Part shown: positions 21,009 to 32,458 of the stretch, piece after piece
Layout: every line of letters starts with the position of its first letter
Numbering within the stretch: the stretch's first letter is position 1
Notes under the pieces: model-generated
The model's input: only the letters and a program-made list of their open reading frames with translations
What the model was told of the DNA's origin: nothing
Database searches by the model: none
Position numbers and translations under genes: made by a program
DNA from: Folioceros fuciformis
Taxonomy: Eukaryota > Anthocerotophyta > Anthocerotopsida > Anthocerotales
Direction: 5' to 3'
DNA: 64,000 nt
Assembly (NCBI GenBank): GCA_049999805.1
Contig: JBNGIO010005877.1
Location: 1 to 64,000 of the forward strand

Positions 21009-23310
21009 ATGGCTTCCTTGAGAGTGTTGGGGCTGGGCGGCATTGGGTTGCAGCAGACGGGGTCCGAGCAACGCTGGGCTCCTCTCGGGGTGTGTTATCA
21101 GGAGAGGAGGATGTTGGGTTCGGGGTGCGGGAGAATGTGGGGCTCGGAATTGCTCGGCCCCGAGGCATGGAGGGGGCGTTTGCCAGGGATGAGGGCGGGG
21201 GCCAGGGCCGCCAGCACGTTGCTCGAGATGGTGCCCGAGGTGAAGAAGGAGAGGCTGAAATTGGAGCTGCCACGCTATGATCCAAGCAGGAGGAAGGCTG
21301 CAGACCTGGTTGTGGTGGGAGCAGGGCCCGCAGGCCTGGCTGTGGCTCAGAAGGTTTCCAAGGAGGGGCTGGATGTGTGCGTTATTGATCCCTCTCCTCA
21401 GAGTGTGTGGCCCAATAATTATGGCGTCTGGGTTGATGAATTCGAGGCCATGGACCTGCTGGACTGCCTGGACTATACCTGGGGTAGTGCTGAGGTGTAC
21501 CTGGATGACGACCGGAAGAAGTCTCTGGAGCGGCCTTACGGTAGAGTGAGTCGCACTCGCTTGAAGTCTAAGATGTTGGAGCAGTGTATAGCGAATGGCG
21601 TGCGATTCTATCAGTCCAAGGTACGGATTGGGGCTCCCAGTGACTGGACACCTGTTGCTGTTTTGTGCATGCTGTTCGTCGTGGTTCCAATTTTGCATTT
21701 TCCTGTTACGTTGTTTCAATGTGTGAGGTTGTCGTGCAGGTGAAGAACGTTGCTCATCTGGAAGACCGGTCCTCCGTTTCATGTGAGGATGATGTGTCCA
21801 TAGAAGCCGCAGTGGTCCTGGATGCAACTGGCCACTCTAGGCGGTTGGTGAAATATGACAAGCCCTTCAATCCGGGGTACCAGATCGCGTATGGCATACT
21901 TGCAGAGGTGAATCTGAAACCTTGGTCGGAGGATGGCCCATGTCTGAGGGACAGATGCTGCTGGACTGTGACATTGACGAATTGAATTTGTCTTATTCTG
22001 TAGGTGGATTCGCATCCATTTGAAGTCGACAAGATGCTGTTCATGGACTGGAGGGACTCTCACTTGCGCAGCCACCCTGAACTGAGCAAAAGAAACAAGG
22101 AGCTTCCGACGTTTCTGTATGCCATGCCGTTCTCTTCAACCAGAATATTTCTGGGTCTGTATGACTGTTCATGTCTGTGGAATACCTTCATTCCTTTCAA
22201 TGCTTCATCCTAGTGACTGGTCTCTTACTTGTTATCTGTCTCTGTGCTATAACAGAGGAGACATCGCTGGTTGCGAGGCCAGGTGTGCCGATGGAGGTCA
22301 TCCAGAGGAGGATGGAAGCCCGGCTCAAGCATCTCGGGATCAACGTAAAGAGCATCGAGGAAGACGAGTAGGATGCTCTTCTCTGCTTCAGACCGTCAGA
22401 TTGTGCGCGCGAAGTTGACTAACATTCATGTGTTTTCTCAGAAAATGTGTCATCCCCATGGGTGGTGTGCTACCTCTAATACCACAGCGCGTGTTGGGAA
22501 TTGGAGGCACAGCAGGAATGGTGCATCCGTCGACTGGTGCGTAAACGACGGTCCCAGACGGGTTTGGTTAACGTTCGTGGAGTGGCATGGGCCACCCTAA
22601 CTCACCCTAACGTTGGTGTTGTCGTGTGTGAGCAGGTTACATGGTGGCAAGGACTCTAGCAGCAGCCCCTATCTTAGCAGAATCCATTGTCCGTCGACTG
22701 GGAGGGTCACGAAGTGCTCCTGCCCCAGGAGGCGACAGTGTATCTACGCAATCTGCATCTACACCGGGGCTGCAATCCGAGGCTTCCACCAGCTCATCTG
22801 CAGAAGAATTGTCGGCTGGAGTGTGGGCCGATCTGTGGCCGGCTGAAAGACGAGAGCAGAGGGAGTTCTTTTGCTTCGGAATGGACGTCCTGCTTAAGGT
22901 AGAGCTGAAGTGGCAAATCACTCCCTCTTGCCCAACATAGATGAGCACATAAAGGGAAACGAAGCAGTCGTCGTGACATTCTTGTGTGTGTGTTTCAGCT
23001 TGATTTGGACGGAACAAGGCGTTTTTTCGATGCGTTTTTCGATCTGGAGCCCCACCATTGGCAGGGCTTTTTGTCCTCCCGACTCTACCTTGCTCAGGTG
23101 CGAAGCTCCCTCATCACCACATTTCGTTAGTCGATGTTATTCCGATCATGTACTGACATTTATTGTCTTACAATCTTGCAGTTGTTCACCTTTGGCCTGT
23201 CCCTTTTCTCCCATGCGAGCAATGTTACCCGATTGGAGATCATGGTCAAAGGAACCGCTCCTTTGGCACAGCTGCTTAGAAATTTGGCTACCATGAAGCG
23301 GGAGTTGTAG
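21009..23310 (+). CDS. LCYB: lycopene beta-cyclase, 8 exons
   Basis: Exons 21009-21620, 21740-21907, 22004-22154, 22256-22367, 22442-22536, 22636-22898, 22999-23097 and 23182-23310 give 542 residues. An N-terminal region of about 85 residues is Arg/Gly/Ala rich and fits a plastid transit peptide. The FAD-binding fold begins at about residue 100 (VVVGAGPAGLAVAQ), then PNNYGVWVDEFE, VVLDATGHSR, FLYAMPFSSTRIFLEETSLV, CVIPMGGVLPLIPQR and GGTAGMVHPSTGYMVAR. The end, FFDAFFDLEPHHWQGFLSSR then LSLFSHASN, is of the beta- rather than the epsilon-cyclase type. It converts lycopene to beta-carotene in plastids. A Ser/Ala/Pro-rich insert (exon 6, about residues 410-450) follows the VARTLAAAP segment. The stop lies 110 bases from the stop of the minus-strand neighbour. 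Confidence 0.94.
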
Positions 23311-23420
23311 GGAACTCGGTTTCTTTGTCTTCTTAAGTACTGCTTGCAATGATTTTGTCTTGATGTGATTTTGCTAGTACCAATGGAGGAAACTGGTGAC
23401 GATCGTGGAAACGATCGCTA

Positions 23421-25399
23421 TTACAAAGAGAAAGGGTACTTGCGTTGGAAAGGGAGGGGCAGGGTGACGCCAGACTGTACAGCAGCAGCTAGTAGGTCAG
23501 ATGAAGCATTAGCAGACGTCCCGCTCCGGGCAGGCAGATCGCCGGAGCAATAACGGACAACTTCCATCACCGATTTGGGAAAGAACCGATGCCGCTGTTC
23601 AGGCCTATCAACCGTCTCGATTCTAACGGGAACTTGATCACCGTCAGCACTTCTCCTTGCAGCGTCACGGCATAGTTCTTCACAAACTAGTGTTATTGCG
23701 GGGGCGCCAGCGGCACCATCGGCAAGACTGGAGGTCCCCGCAATAGAAACCGGACGAGCAAATTCCTTAGTAGGCTGCATCAAATCGTCTTGCTTCCCGA
23801 ATAGATCTGGAGAATCTAAGTTTTGCACTTCATCCCTTGCTCCAAAGCTGAAAGAGGATTCAGTTCGAGAAGCTACAGCTTCACCTTTGCTACCTTGGCC
23901 AACTTCATCTTGCCCAGACTGTTTAGAAGCTTGAGCTCCAGTGCCCCTCCCCTTAACTTCCTTTTCTTCACAACTTGGCAGTGTCTTGTAGCTCAAAAGC
24001 TTCACCTGATCCGGAGATACCTTGCTGGGCCGCACCACGGGACACGCCACAACTCCCCTTGGGCCATTTCCCAGACGCCGTATCGGGCAATGTTCTGCCC
24101 CAGCTTCACGTCTTTCGGATGGAGCATGTCCCTCCACCCGTTCTACAATAGAGGATGCTCGTTCTGACCCCTTTCCATCATCATCTTCACTAACATGGTA
24201 ATTGGTGGACATCCGCAACTTCCTCACGAGCGAAGCCTGTGCTTGGACAGCTGTTTCCGCCGGATCACCTCTCGAGATCCTTGCCGGTCTGGCCACTTTT
24301 GACTGTTGCGCTGCTCCACTGGCTTCTGCTGTACCATGTAGAGACTGAGGACTGACACCAGTTTGTTCCTGCTTCACAGTGTACGGAACCTTCTGCGTTT
24401 TCTCCTGCCTGCTGCCATGCCCTGGCCCTCCTTGAACACATTCGGCCGAATCACCCAAAAAAACCCTAGCCGGCCTGGCTATTACCGATTGTTGTGCTGC
24501 CGCACTATTTTCTACTGTTCCATGCGAACATGGAGGACTGCCACCAGTTTGCTCATGTTTCACAATGTGAGAAACCTTCTGCTTTTTGTTCTGCTTGTTG
24601 CTATGACTCGCACCTCCTTGATTAGCTTCGTCCGAATCACCTGTCGAAACCCTGGCACGTCTGAATACTTCTGACTGTTCCGCTACTCCACGGTCTTCAG
24701 TTATGCCATGCAGGGATTGAAGATTGCCACCAGTTTCATCCTCAGTCTTTCGCTCCAGCCTGTTGCAAGCATTGTAAAGCACAACAGCAACAACGGTGAG
24801 ATTACGATCTGACACCAGTAGGCACGGCGGATGTTCTAGGAACAATCTAGCACAATTAAAAGGCGGTAGTGCTTGACCAACCAATCGACTGTGTCCTCCT
24901 GAGCTCGATCCTGGTCCATCAAAGATGACCTCGCTGGACCACCACGACCAGGAGCCGGGCTTGAGCACGCGTCACTTCGGTCATCCTGGGGACTCTTCAG
25001 GACGCCACCATCCGCACATGAAGCGGCCGCCGACGGCTCCGCAAGGTCTCCACGGGAGATTCCGTACAAGCGTCTTCTTGGAGACTTGGACCGGTCACTC
25101 TCAAAAGCCCCGTTGAAACTATCTTTCGGAGAGCCCCATTCCACTCCATCTTGCGACTCCAAGTCTCCATAGTGGACCCTAGCACACTCGGGCGAGCTGG
25201 TGCTAACCGACCTTGTAGTGGGAGCTTCTGCTCTAGCGGGCCGGAGCTCTTCTGGAGTGAAATCTGCTGCGGCGTCCTTAGCTCTCCCACCTTCCCAATC
25301 CGGGAGAGAATTCAAAAGCTGCTCCTGCGAAGGCGAGATGAAACATTCCTCCGTGATCCGCTGCAATGCCATCGCCCCACATCCTCCCGCATTTCTCAT
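23421..25399 (-). CDS. unknown disordered protein with 62-residue tandem repeats, 2 exons
   Basis: Exon 1 is 25399-24882 and exon 2 is 24759-23421; the donor ATTG|GTTGGT and acceptor CAACAG|GCTGG join in phase (…TVDW-LERKTED…) to 618 residues. The N-terminus (MALQRITEECFISPSQEQLLNSLP) and the C-terminus (FFPKSVMEVVRYCSGDLPAR) look conserved and possibly helical; the rest is hydrophilic and disordered. Exon 2 opens with about 2.6 copies of a 62-residue repeat containing SLHGT.E…AQQS…RPARV…GDS, followed by basic patches such as KQNKKQKV that could be nuclear localisation signals. I do not recognise the family. It is divergent from ACBP (233 bases between start codons) and convergent with LCYB. 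Confidence 0.7.
24260..24722 (-). repeat. 186-bp (62-codon) in-frame tandem repeat, about 2.6 copies
   Basis: Copies at about 24722-24537, 24536-24351 and 24350-24260. Shared landmarks in order: SLHG or CSHG, AEQS/AQQS, RRARV/RPARV/RPARI, GDS/GDP, KKQKV/KTQKV and KHEQTG/KQEQTG. The copies are diverged by substitution without frame breaks, so selection has kept the frame open. Confidence 0.85.
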
Positions 25400-25632
25400 G
25401 GTTGCACAACCCCAACGGTAAACGCCTCCTCGCTAACTGGCGCTCTCATGCACAGAGGCAGTTAGGTCTAGTCTGGTTACGTTTCGTTTCGTCCCGTTCC
25501 GTTCCCCACAGCATAAGACCGTCGTCCGCCTGCCGAGAGGAGCAAAAAATCTGCCCGCTTTCCGCCGAGCTTCAGCTTGTGTGCGTTGTACGTCACTAGT
25601 GGTTCCCGCTGAATCTGCCAATTCCGCTCATC
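25400..25632. promoter_or_regulatory. bidirectional promoter region (unknown repeat protein / ACBP)
   Basis: The 233 bases between two divergent start codons must contain both 5' UTRs and core promoters. A pyrimidine/purine-rich stretch with repeated cgtttcgt/cgttccgt (about 25487-25505) is the only notable motif. Confidence 0.45.
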
Positions 25633-26589
25633 ATGGGCCTCGAGGTGAGCTGCTTCTGGTTTTCTGCGTGCGAGAATTCTGTGGCTAGCTTTGAGGGGGA
25701 TAGATTTCCGGGAATGCGATGGTGCTTGTCACGAGGTTTCGCTGACGTGAGAACTTGCGGCGATGCGGTGTTGGCGGTTTCTCTCCTGTGTAACGTGTGT
25801 GCTACTGGCGAGGGGCTGATTGCATGCGTGTGAACGTGAGTCCTAGGCAGCTTGTTGTGTCTGATGCATAGTGGTTTTCTGGTTTTGACGACACGCGACG
25901 GTACTATTTCTGCCTTGTTTGTTGTTCTTTTGAATTGAGCTGCTGTCTTTTGGAAGCCGTGTGAGGATGACGCAGCAGGTGTCTCTGGAACTGGAGTTGA
26001 CTAACTTTCTCTGACGCGTTTGGGAGCAAAGGTTTTTGCTGTTGCCGCGCATGTTTTGAGTTCCTGATGTGTCTGGATTCCAAGGATGCATACCAGAATT
26101 GTGCAGTATTTCGCAATGAGCCGGGACGCGCGTAAGTACGATTGTTGACTTGTGAATGGCAGGAGGACTTCAAGAAGGCGGCGGACGGCGCCCTGAAACT
26201 GCCAGAATCGACCAAAGATGATGACAAGCTTATTTTGTACGGATTGTTCAAGCAAAGCACCATCGGCGACGTGAATACAGGTAAATATTCGATGCCAGAG
26301 CTCCTCGTGTCTTGTGTGATATCACCGCGCTTGGCTGACAAGTGACTGTATCTGTCTCGCAGCTCGACCAGGACTCTTCGACTTGAAGGGGAAGGCTAAG
26401 TGGGACGCCTGGAACAATCTAAAAGGTAATTGATGACTCTGTGATTTGGCCGCTGCCTTCCCGCACCTTTGACACCGTTGGTATTGTAGCGTGGCCTAAT
26501 TCGGCCTTTGTCTTCTTCGTTCAGGCAAATCCAAGGAGCAGGCCCAGCGGGAGTACATCACCAAGGTGGAGCAGCTCGCAGAGGCATGA
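25633..26589 (+). CDS. ACBP: 10-kDa acyl-CoA-binding protein, 4 exons
   Basis: Exons 25633-25644 (only MGLE), 26163-26280, 26363-26425 and 26525-26589 give 85 residues, the normal size of a soluble ACBP. Visible signatures: [46 protein letters not shown] and YITKVEQL, the four-helix bundle with the acyl-CoA-binding Tyr, Lys and Trp positions. It binds long-chain acyl-CoA esters in the cytosol and buffers and carries them. The twelve-base first exon is typical of plant small ACBPs. It is tail to tail with DNA polymerase lambda (212 bases). Confidence 0.94.
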
Positions 26590-26800
26590 GGACTGTCTCC
26601 GAGTAGGGCTCAGAGCCCTTTGGAGAACTCCTAGGGAAGCAATACGCTAGGGGATGGTGTTGGCGAGCATGGAGACGGACGATGTTGCTAAGCAGTTGAT
26701 TGCGTGGATACTACACATTACGTTTGGTCATAATACTACACAGTTCATTTGTTTTTCTCTCCGGCTGAGTATGTATTCAGATGAACACCATCACCGTAGC

Positions 26801-29784
26801 TCATAGGTTTCGCTCATGAGGCTCTAGCCAGGGATAGCCGATTGCATCAAACACGTCTTTCTCCGTTTTACAGAGCAGCCCGGATGCTCGCTGAGCCTCC
26901 TGCGGCGACAGGTCGACCTAACCATGTGAAGAGACAGGGCCGGCGAACTAAACGCAGAGGAAAGCGAGGGTCGGGGAAACCTACCTTGTGGCCGATAGCG
27001 TCCCGGAGGACGGGGAACAAGCCGTGGTCATCCAGCTTGTACCCCTTGCTTTCAGCTATGAGCCTCAACCTGCACATGCCAGCCCGTGATCACTGCAGGT
27101 GCCCGATGTCGTCAGACACAAAGACATCACCACACACCGAGGCCAGGACAATTTGCAGTACCTCCTGTTCAGAACATCGTTCCCCGTCCAGGCGATAAGT
27201 CCGAACGGATATTGCTCATACGGATACACCTGGGAAACGGCCACATGATGAACCCACGAGGCAAGCAGGCGTGCCGTGAACGGTACCAAGTGGACGGTAT
27301 TAGTAAAAACATTTCTCACCTTGAAGTCGATACGATGACGCTGTTCACGACCGGGATACTTGCAGAGTCCCAAAAAGGTGTCCACACCATGGTCGGTTCC
27401 CTGCTCAAACCCAGCAAGCTCGATTAGTCGAGGAGCAAAAGTTAAAAGGCTATGGATTACGAGCTTTCTCGCTTACATGAGAGCTGTGTTCTCCAAACAG
27501 TAGCTCTTCTGCTAGGAAATCCATTTCTCTCAGTTTCCGGACGAGGAGGACTAAGAAGCCAACGTGCCTGTCCGGACAAATGCACTGTCAGCTTTACCGA
27601 GGTTCTTGCATCGACGACTCGAATCATGGGGGACCCATCATCTTACCCCTGCCCATCAGGGTGTGTTATCACCAAGTCCATGTCACCACTGGTTGCCTTG
27701 CCCCGTCGGTAGGAGCCACCACAGACCACCACTATCTGCATGGATGCACCAAAGTCATTGCCTGGGAATCAGCGAGAAAGCCACGGCATTTACGATTGCC
27801 ACTTGGAGATTTACATTCGGTCTTATACTCTCAGCAGCCTTTCGAACAAGGGCCTCCATCTCTGTCACCTGCGGGAGCAGGCACGACGTCAGCCCAATAG
27901 GGCCAAACACTTAGTCCTCAGGAGTCGGGGGACACCGGAGGCTTCAGCTCACCTCATGCCTGGGGATACGCTTGTTGATGTCATCGTGGTAAATGATCCC
28001 CACCCTTTGTGAGGCAGTGAGAGATCTGTCACGAAGCACTTCTTCCAGCGTCCTGTAACCTTTCTCGTACAGCCTCTGCGCAGTTGTAGGGCCTATGCCC
28101 CATACCGATCCGAACAGGCTGAGTGTTCGTATCTGTTGTTACTTACAGCATCAACACCTTTGACAGAGCAGGACGGCTGTAACGGTCTTCGAGGTAGGTG
28201 CACAAAGTGAAGTGGACAACCTTCTCATCGATTCTGAAGTGCTCCAACTTGGACATGGTGCCAGTCTCTAGAATTTCTTGTATCTGCATATTGAAATATT
28301 ATACACCGTCTTCATAACTAGTACAGAACCCGCAACCCACTGGCTTGGAGGAAACGGAGGGCGTACATGTTCCTCCATACCCTTGCCGATGCTGGGGAGT
28401 CCCTTCACCTGTTTGACATTGGTGATTTTGAAAGGAACCTTTTCGATAGTCGAGGCAGCTTTGTAGTAACTGAACGACCTTCTGTCATCTCCCAGGGCTG
28501 CAAGATGAAGGTTATCTCATGACCCATGTTGTCACTCGAGGCAAGAAATGAAACCATTTTCATCACAATCTGGTAGCAAAACTTGCCATCCTTATATATG
28601 CCCCTGAGCTCATCAAAAAGGGCCGTGATTTCTGGGTTCTGGTTTGGAGGAGCACTATGAACAGACCTCTGAAAGAATGGTACCAATGGTTAGCACTGCT
28701 CTGAAGTAAAAGTGAGAGGGCTACAACTCTATCCCGCAAAAGCACAATCAACCTGCTCAACAGACTCAACTTCGCCCCCAGATGCTCTGTCGTCACTGCC
28801 CTCTTTCCCTGGATGGGGGTCCCTTGAAAGGAGTCCTGCTTTAGCTCTTCCCCTTATCATCGTCATCCAGTCATCTTCTCGACTGAGCGACTTCTGAGGC
28901 CTGTCATTTGTATCATCCCCGTCGCTACCTTCACTTGAATAAAGCTTTGAACCATATTCATTCTCGAGGGAATCAAACGGGGATAGGTCACTTAACGAGG
29001 ATGTGGCATCGGCATCTGGAGGAAACGTCAGGACATACTTCTCCACTGGCAACAGATTACCTGAAGTCAGGCAACCCTCTACCCAGTCATATCTCACCGG
29101 TACCTGCCACCAGCATGAACCAAACAAAAGCGTCAGACAACCCTTCCCAGTGAAATTCACCATTTTATTTTACTGCAGCTATGGAGGCCCCTACCGCTGC
29201 CAGCTTCTTCAACCTCTTCCCCTCCACTCTTTGGAGTAGAGCCTCAGTGTTGGCTGCAAAAATGTATGTAAGCTTCCTAGAGACTCGGTCTTCAACTGTG
29301 CCTCCCATTTGTCGAAACTTGTTCTTCCATATCTGAAACAACCGTAAGTATTCAGCTACATGGATGCTTTTGTCACAACTAGCCTCCTCACACCTCCACA
29401 GCTCGAGTCACGTCAAATCTCTAGACTGATACGTCTCCGATCCCGAAGAACAGAGTTTCATGAAGAGCCAAAGACTGCTCTGCTGTACACCAACAGAGAA
29501 TTGAGCTAATTCGGACACCTGCAATCGCTGGGGCTGAATTGCTTTCGGAACGAACAGCGCAACCCTTCCAGAAAACATGTTCGTGCCGTCCAAGGCCAGC
29601 TTCCATCTCAATCTTCGCGTTTCTCCATACTACTCCCCAAATGCAAGCGAAGCGTCTCTGTAACCCACCTAAGCTGAAACTGCTATCCTGCAACGACGAG
29701 TGAACGCTACTCCGTGAGCGACGTTGCCGTGGACTTGCTCGCTGCCGAGGTTTTGTCTGACGCCATTTTGACCGGAGGCCGCAT
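26801..29784 (-). CDS. POLL: DNA polymerase lambda (family X), 15 exons
   Basis: Exons, 5' to 3': 29784-29711, 29612-29519, 29332-29195, 29103-28753, 28668-28587, 28497-28367, 28283-28221, 28132-27953, 27868-27815, 27735-27647, 27567-27477, 27400-27320, 27229-27162, 27069-26985, 26899-26801; 559 residues. An N-terminal BRCT domain ([41 protein letters not shown]) is followed by an acidic Ser-rich linker. Then come the 8-kDa lyase region ([32 protein letters not shown]), [20 protein letters not shown], the palm CGGSYRRGK…[12 protein letters not shown] with metal-binding Asp near residues 407 and 409, a third Asp in HRIDFK (about 474), and the thumb ending [12 protein letters not shown]. It fills gaps in nuclear base-excision and end-joining repair. 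One intron has a GC donor (GATG|GCAAGT). The exon 1-2 join is the least certain. Confidence 0.93.
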
Positions 29785-29930
29785 TTCTAGATCCTTCAGG
29801 TCAAGCTTCTTATTCGGTACATGTTCCTTCCACCGTTATTTCGACAAGGATTCGGACTAAAGAGGACATGCAAACCTGGAGAAAACGGTGCATCGTCCCC
29901 TTAGCCATGTCCGCCGAGTGTTCACGGTTT

Positions 29931-31967
29931 TCAGCTGCCTGCTGCGAGGGCCGCTTTCACGTCATCCATTAGGCTCTTCAACAGAGCAACAATCTCGTGC
30001 ATCTGCGGGTGGGTTGCATCATTTGCCACAAAACTGTGTACTTCAGCGGCTACACTTATACGGGTTACACCAGGAGTTTTCATGAGTCCTGCATCTTTCA
30101 TCCTGTCTCTGATGCATGACTGATCCTGCCACCTACCAGCTGCAGCGTATATGTTCGACATCAACACATACGCGGCAGTGTTCGAGGGATCAAGCTTGAC
30201 TAGACGCTCAAATGCACGTTTGCCAAGATCCACGTCACCGTGAGTTTGACATGCAGCAAGCATGGACGTCCATACCTCGGCATTATCTTGGACTGGAGAT
30301 GTGGTGATGAGCAATTCCGCATCGCTGAGATGACCCGCTCGACCGAGCAGGTCGATCATGCAGGCAAAATGTTTGGTCTTCGGCAAGACACCGTACTCAG
30401 CAGCCATGGATTGATATATGCGATAGCCCTCATCAATCAGGCCTGCTTGACTGCACGCGGAGAGTACACAGACCAAGGTGACCTCGTTCGGCTTCAAACC
30501 AGCTTCTTGCATCTGCGTGAAAAGCCGCAGAGCTTCCTGCCCTTGTCCGTGCTGAGCATAAGCCCCAATTATTGCACTCCATGAAATGACGTCCTTGTGT
30601 ACCAGGTTCGCAAAGACCTTCCATGCCTCATCCAAGCTCCCACATTTCGCATACATGTCCAGCAGAGTATTACCAACAAGCGTGTCCGACTCCAATCCAC
30701 ATTCAGCAACACGCACATGAACCTGCTGCCCTATCTCCAGGTCCGCCAAACTGGCACACGCTCTGAGGACTATCAAGAAAGTCACCATATTCGGCTCTAC
30801 GCCCTGGTCCTGCATTAGCCCATAAAGCTCTAGAGCTTCCTTTCCAAACTCATTCTGCAAGTAGCCCCCCAGCATCGAATTCCAGGACACCAGATCCTTA
30901 TCCACCATACTGTCAAACACTCTCCTCCCCTCGTCCGCACGTCCACATCTACAATACATATCGACGACGGAGTTGGCAAGACCAACATCCAGGTCCCCCG
31001 ATCTGACAAGCAGCCCATGAATATGCCTCCCCCGATCCACGGCCCCGGCGCTCCCACATGCCTGCAACACACTCCCAAGTGTGACCTTATTAGGCTCCAC
31101 ACCCCCCTCCAGCATACGGTCAAACACCTCCAAAGCCTCCTTCCCCATCCCATGCCGCGCGTACCCTCCAACCATCGCCGACCACATCACCACATTCCTC
31201 CCCCGCACGCCGTCGAACACTTTTTTCGCATCAGCCATCCTCCCCAAAGTGGCGTACATGCGAACGAGCGTGCTTCCGATAAACACATTAAGCTCCATCC
31301 CTTGAGCCCGCAGCCCCTCCACCAGCTCCATCACTTCCTCCCTGCACCCCGCCTTAGCACACGCCGAGATCATAGCACCCCACAGCACCACATCCCTCCT
31401 GGGAACATCCACATTATCAAAAACCTGCCGCGCTCGATCCAAGCTCCCGCACTTGGCATACATATCCACCAGCGCGCTGGCCACCCTAATGTCCCCCTCC
31501 ATCCCCGCGTCCGCCAAATGCGTATGGACCATCTCCCCCTGCGCCAGCGCCCTGACGCTGCCGCACGCCTTGAGAACCGCCACATACACATACCCGTTAG
31601 CCTTCACCCGGGCACGCATCTCCTGGTACAGCGCGATCGCCTGCCGCGCCTGCCCGTGCGCAGCGTGCCCTGAGATGACCGCCTCCAGGGACACCGCGTT
31701 CGGCCGGGCCATCGCTCGAAAGACCTCATTCGCCTCATCCAAGCTCCCGCATGCAGCGAACACCCGCACCAGACCGTTCGCCAGTAGCACGTCCGACATG
31801 AGCCCTTCCCCCTCCACCACGGCCCTGAGCCGCCGGCCGGATGCCAGGTCCTTCTCCTTGGCGCAGGCCTGCAAGGCCCCGTGCAACACCTCCCTGAACG
31901 GGGCCGCCGGCGCCGGAAGCTTCCCAGCTCCTGCTTTCCTGATCACTCCCGCCACACCGCCTTTCAT
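29931..31967 (-). CDS. PLS-class PPR protein, E/E+ type
   Basis: Intronless, 678 residues, ATG 31967. The first 35 residues are basic and Ala-rich and could be an organelle transit peptide. About 17 PPR motifs follow in P-L-S order, with canonical S motifs (ALVDMYAKCGSLDRARQVFD; LLDMYAKCGSLDEAWKVF) and P motifs (VVMWSAMVGGYARHG; VISWSAIIGAYAQHG). Then come an E domain (VWTSMLAACQTHGDVDLGKR, AAYVLMSNIYAAAGRW) and an E+ tail (TPGVTRISV, VHSFVANDATHPQ) that stops without DYW. It has higher GC and more diverged repeats than the 9-17 kb pair, so it is a normal single-copy-type PPR gene. Predicted mitochondrial or plastid RNA processing or editing factor; target unknown. Confidence 0.92.
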   Translation of the reverse strand: MKGGVAGVIRKAGAGKLPAPAAPFREVLHGALQACAKEKDLASGRRLRAVVEGEGLMSDVLLANGLVRVFAACGSLDEANEVFRAMARPNAVSLEAVISGHAAHGQARQAIALYQEMRARVKANGYVYVAVLKACGSVRALAQGEMVHTHLADAGMEGDIRVASALVDMYAKCGSLDRARQVFDNVDVPRRDVVLWGAMISACAKAGCREEVMELVEGLRAQGMELNVFIGSTLVRMYATLGRMADAKKVFDGVRGRNVVMWSAMVGGYARHGMGKEALEVFDRMLEGGVEPNKVTLGSVLQACGSAGAVDRGRHIHGLLVRSGDLDVGLANSVVDMYCRCGRADEGRRVFDSMVDKDLVSWNSMLGGYLQNEFGKEALELYGLMQDQGVEPNMVTFLIVLRACASLADLEIGQQVHVRVAECGLESDTLVGNTLLDMYAKCGSLDEAWKVFANLVHKDVISWSAIIGAYAQHGQGQEALRLFTQMQEAGLKPNEVTLVCVLSACSQAGLIDEGYRIYQSMAAEYGVLPKTKHFACMIDLLGRAGHLSDAELLITTSPVQDNAEVWTSMLAACQTHGDVDLGKRAFERLVKLDPSNTAAYVLMSNIYAAAGRWQDQSCIRDRMKDAGLMKTPGVTRISVAAEVHSFVANDATHPQMHEIVALLKSLMDDVKAALAAGS

Positions 31968-32458
31968 CGCCGAGCAGCCGGCGACCTCGTCCGGAGCTCA
32001 TCACTGGACTCAGTGGAGACGCAGATGGCGGAGCGGACAAGTCCATCGCCCCGGTTGCCATGCTTCTACTACAAGCGTAACCTAACAGCGAAGAAAGAGC
32101 GATGCGAAGCGCACATACGCTAACGACAGTTTTCAGTTACGCGGTGGAGTAACATGTAACGCACACGAGATTGGACGATGGCGCGTGACGCGCGTTTTTT
32201 GGATTCCCGACTCCTGGACTCTTAGGGGCCGGAAGCTCCGCGGCATAAGAGGCGCTTTGGACTGTACTGCTGCGTTCAAACGGCGTTCCCTCGCGGCTAC
32301 CAGAGGCAGTGGCTGGGATCGCAACACAGCGTGCTTTCTGTATCGGGAGCGCATTGGGGGCATCGCCCACACCACAGATGTTGAAGATCTGCGGAAATTA
32401 GGGAAGATCTGCGGAGTTTGTCTGTTGGAACATTGGCATCCAGGGAGGAGGAAGTGAG
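31968..32458. other. divergent intergenic region (PPR / M50B-like)
   Basis: About 490 bases between two divergent start codons. No recognisable gene; expected to contain both promoters and 5' UTRs. Confidence 0.5.

Noticed and set aside
20925-21827. 300-residue minus-strand frame over the LCYB first exon
   Set aside because: His/Pro/Gln-rich antisense frame of a GC-rich exon; LCYB on the plus strand is certain.
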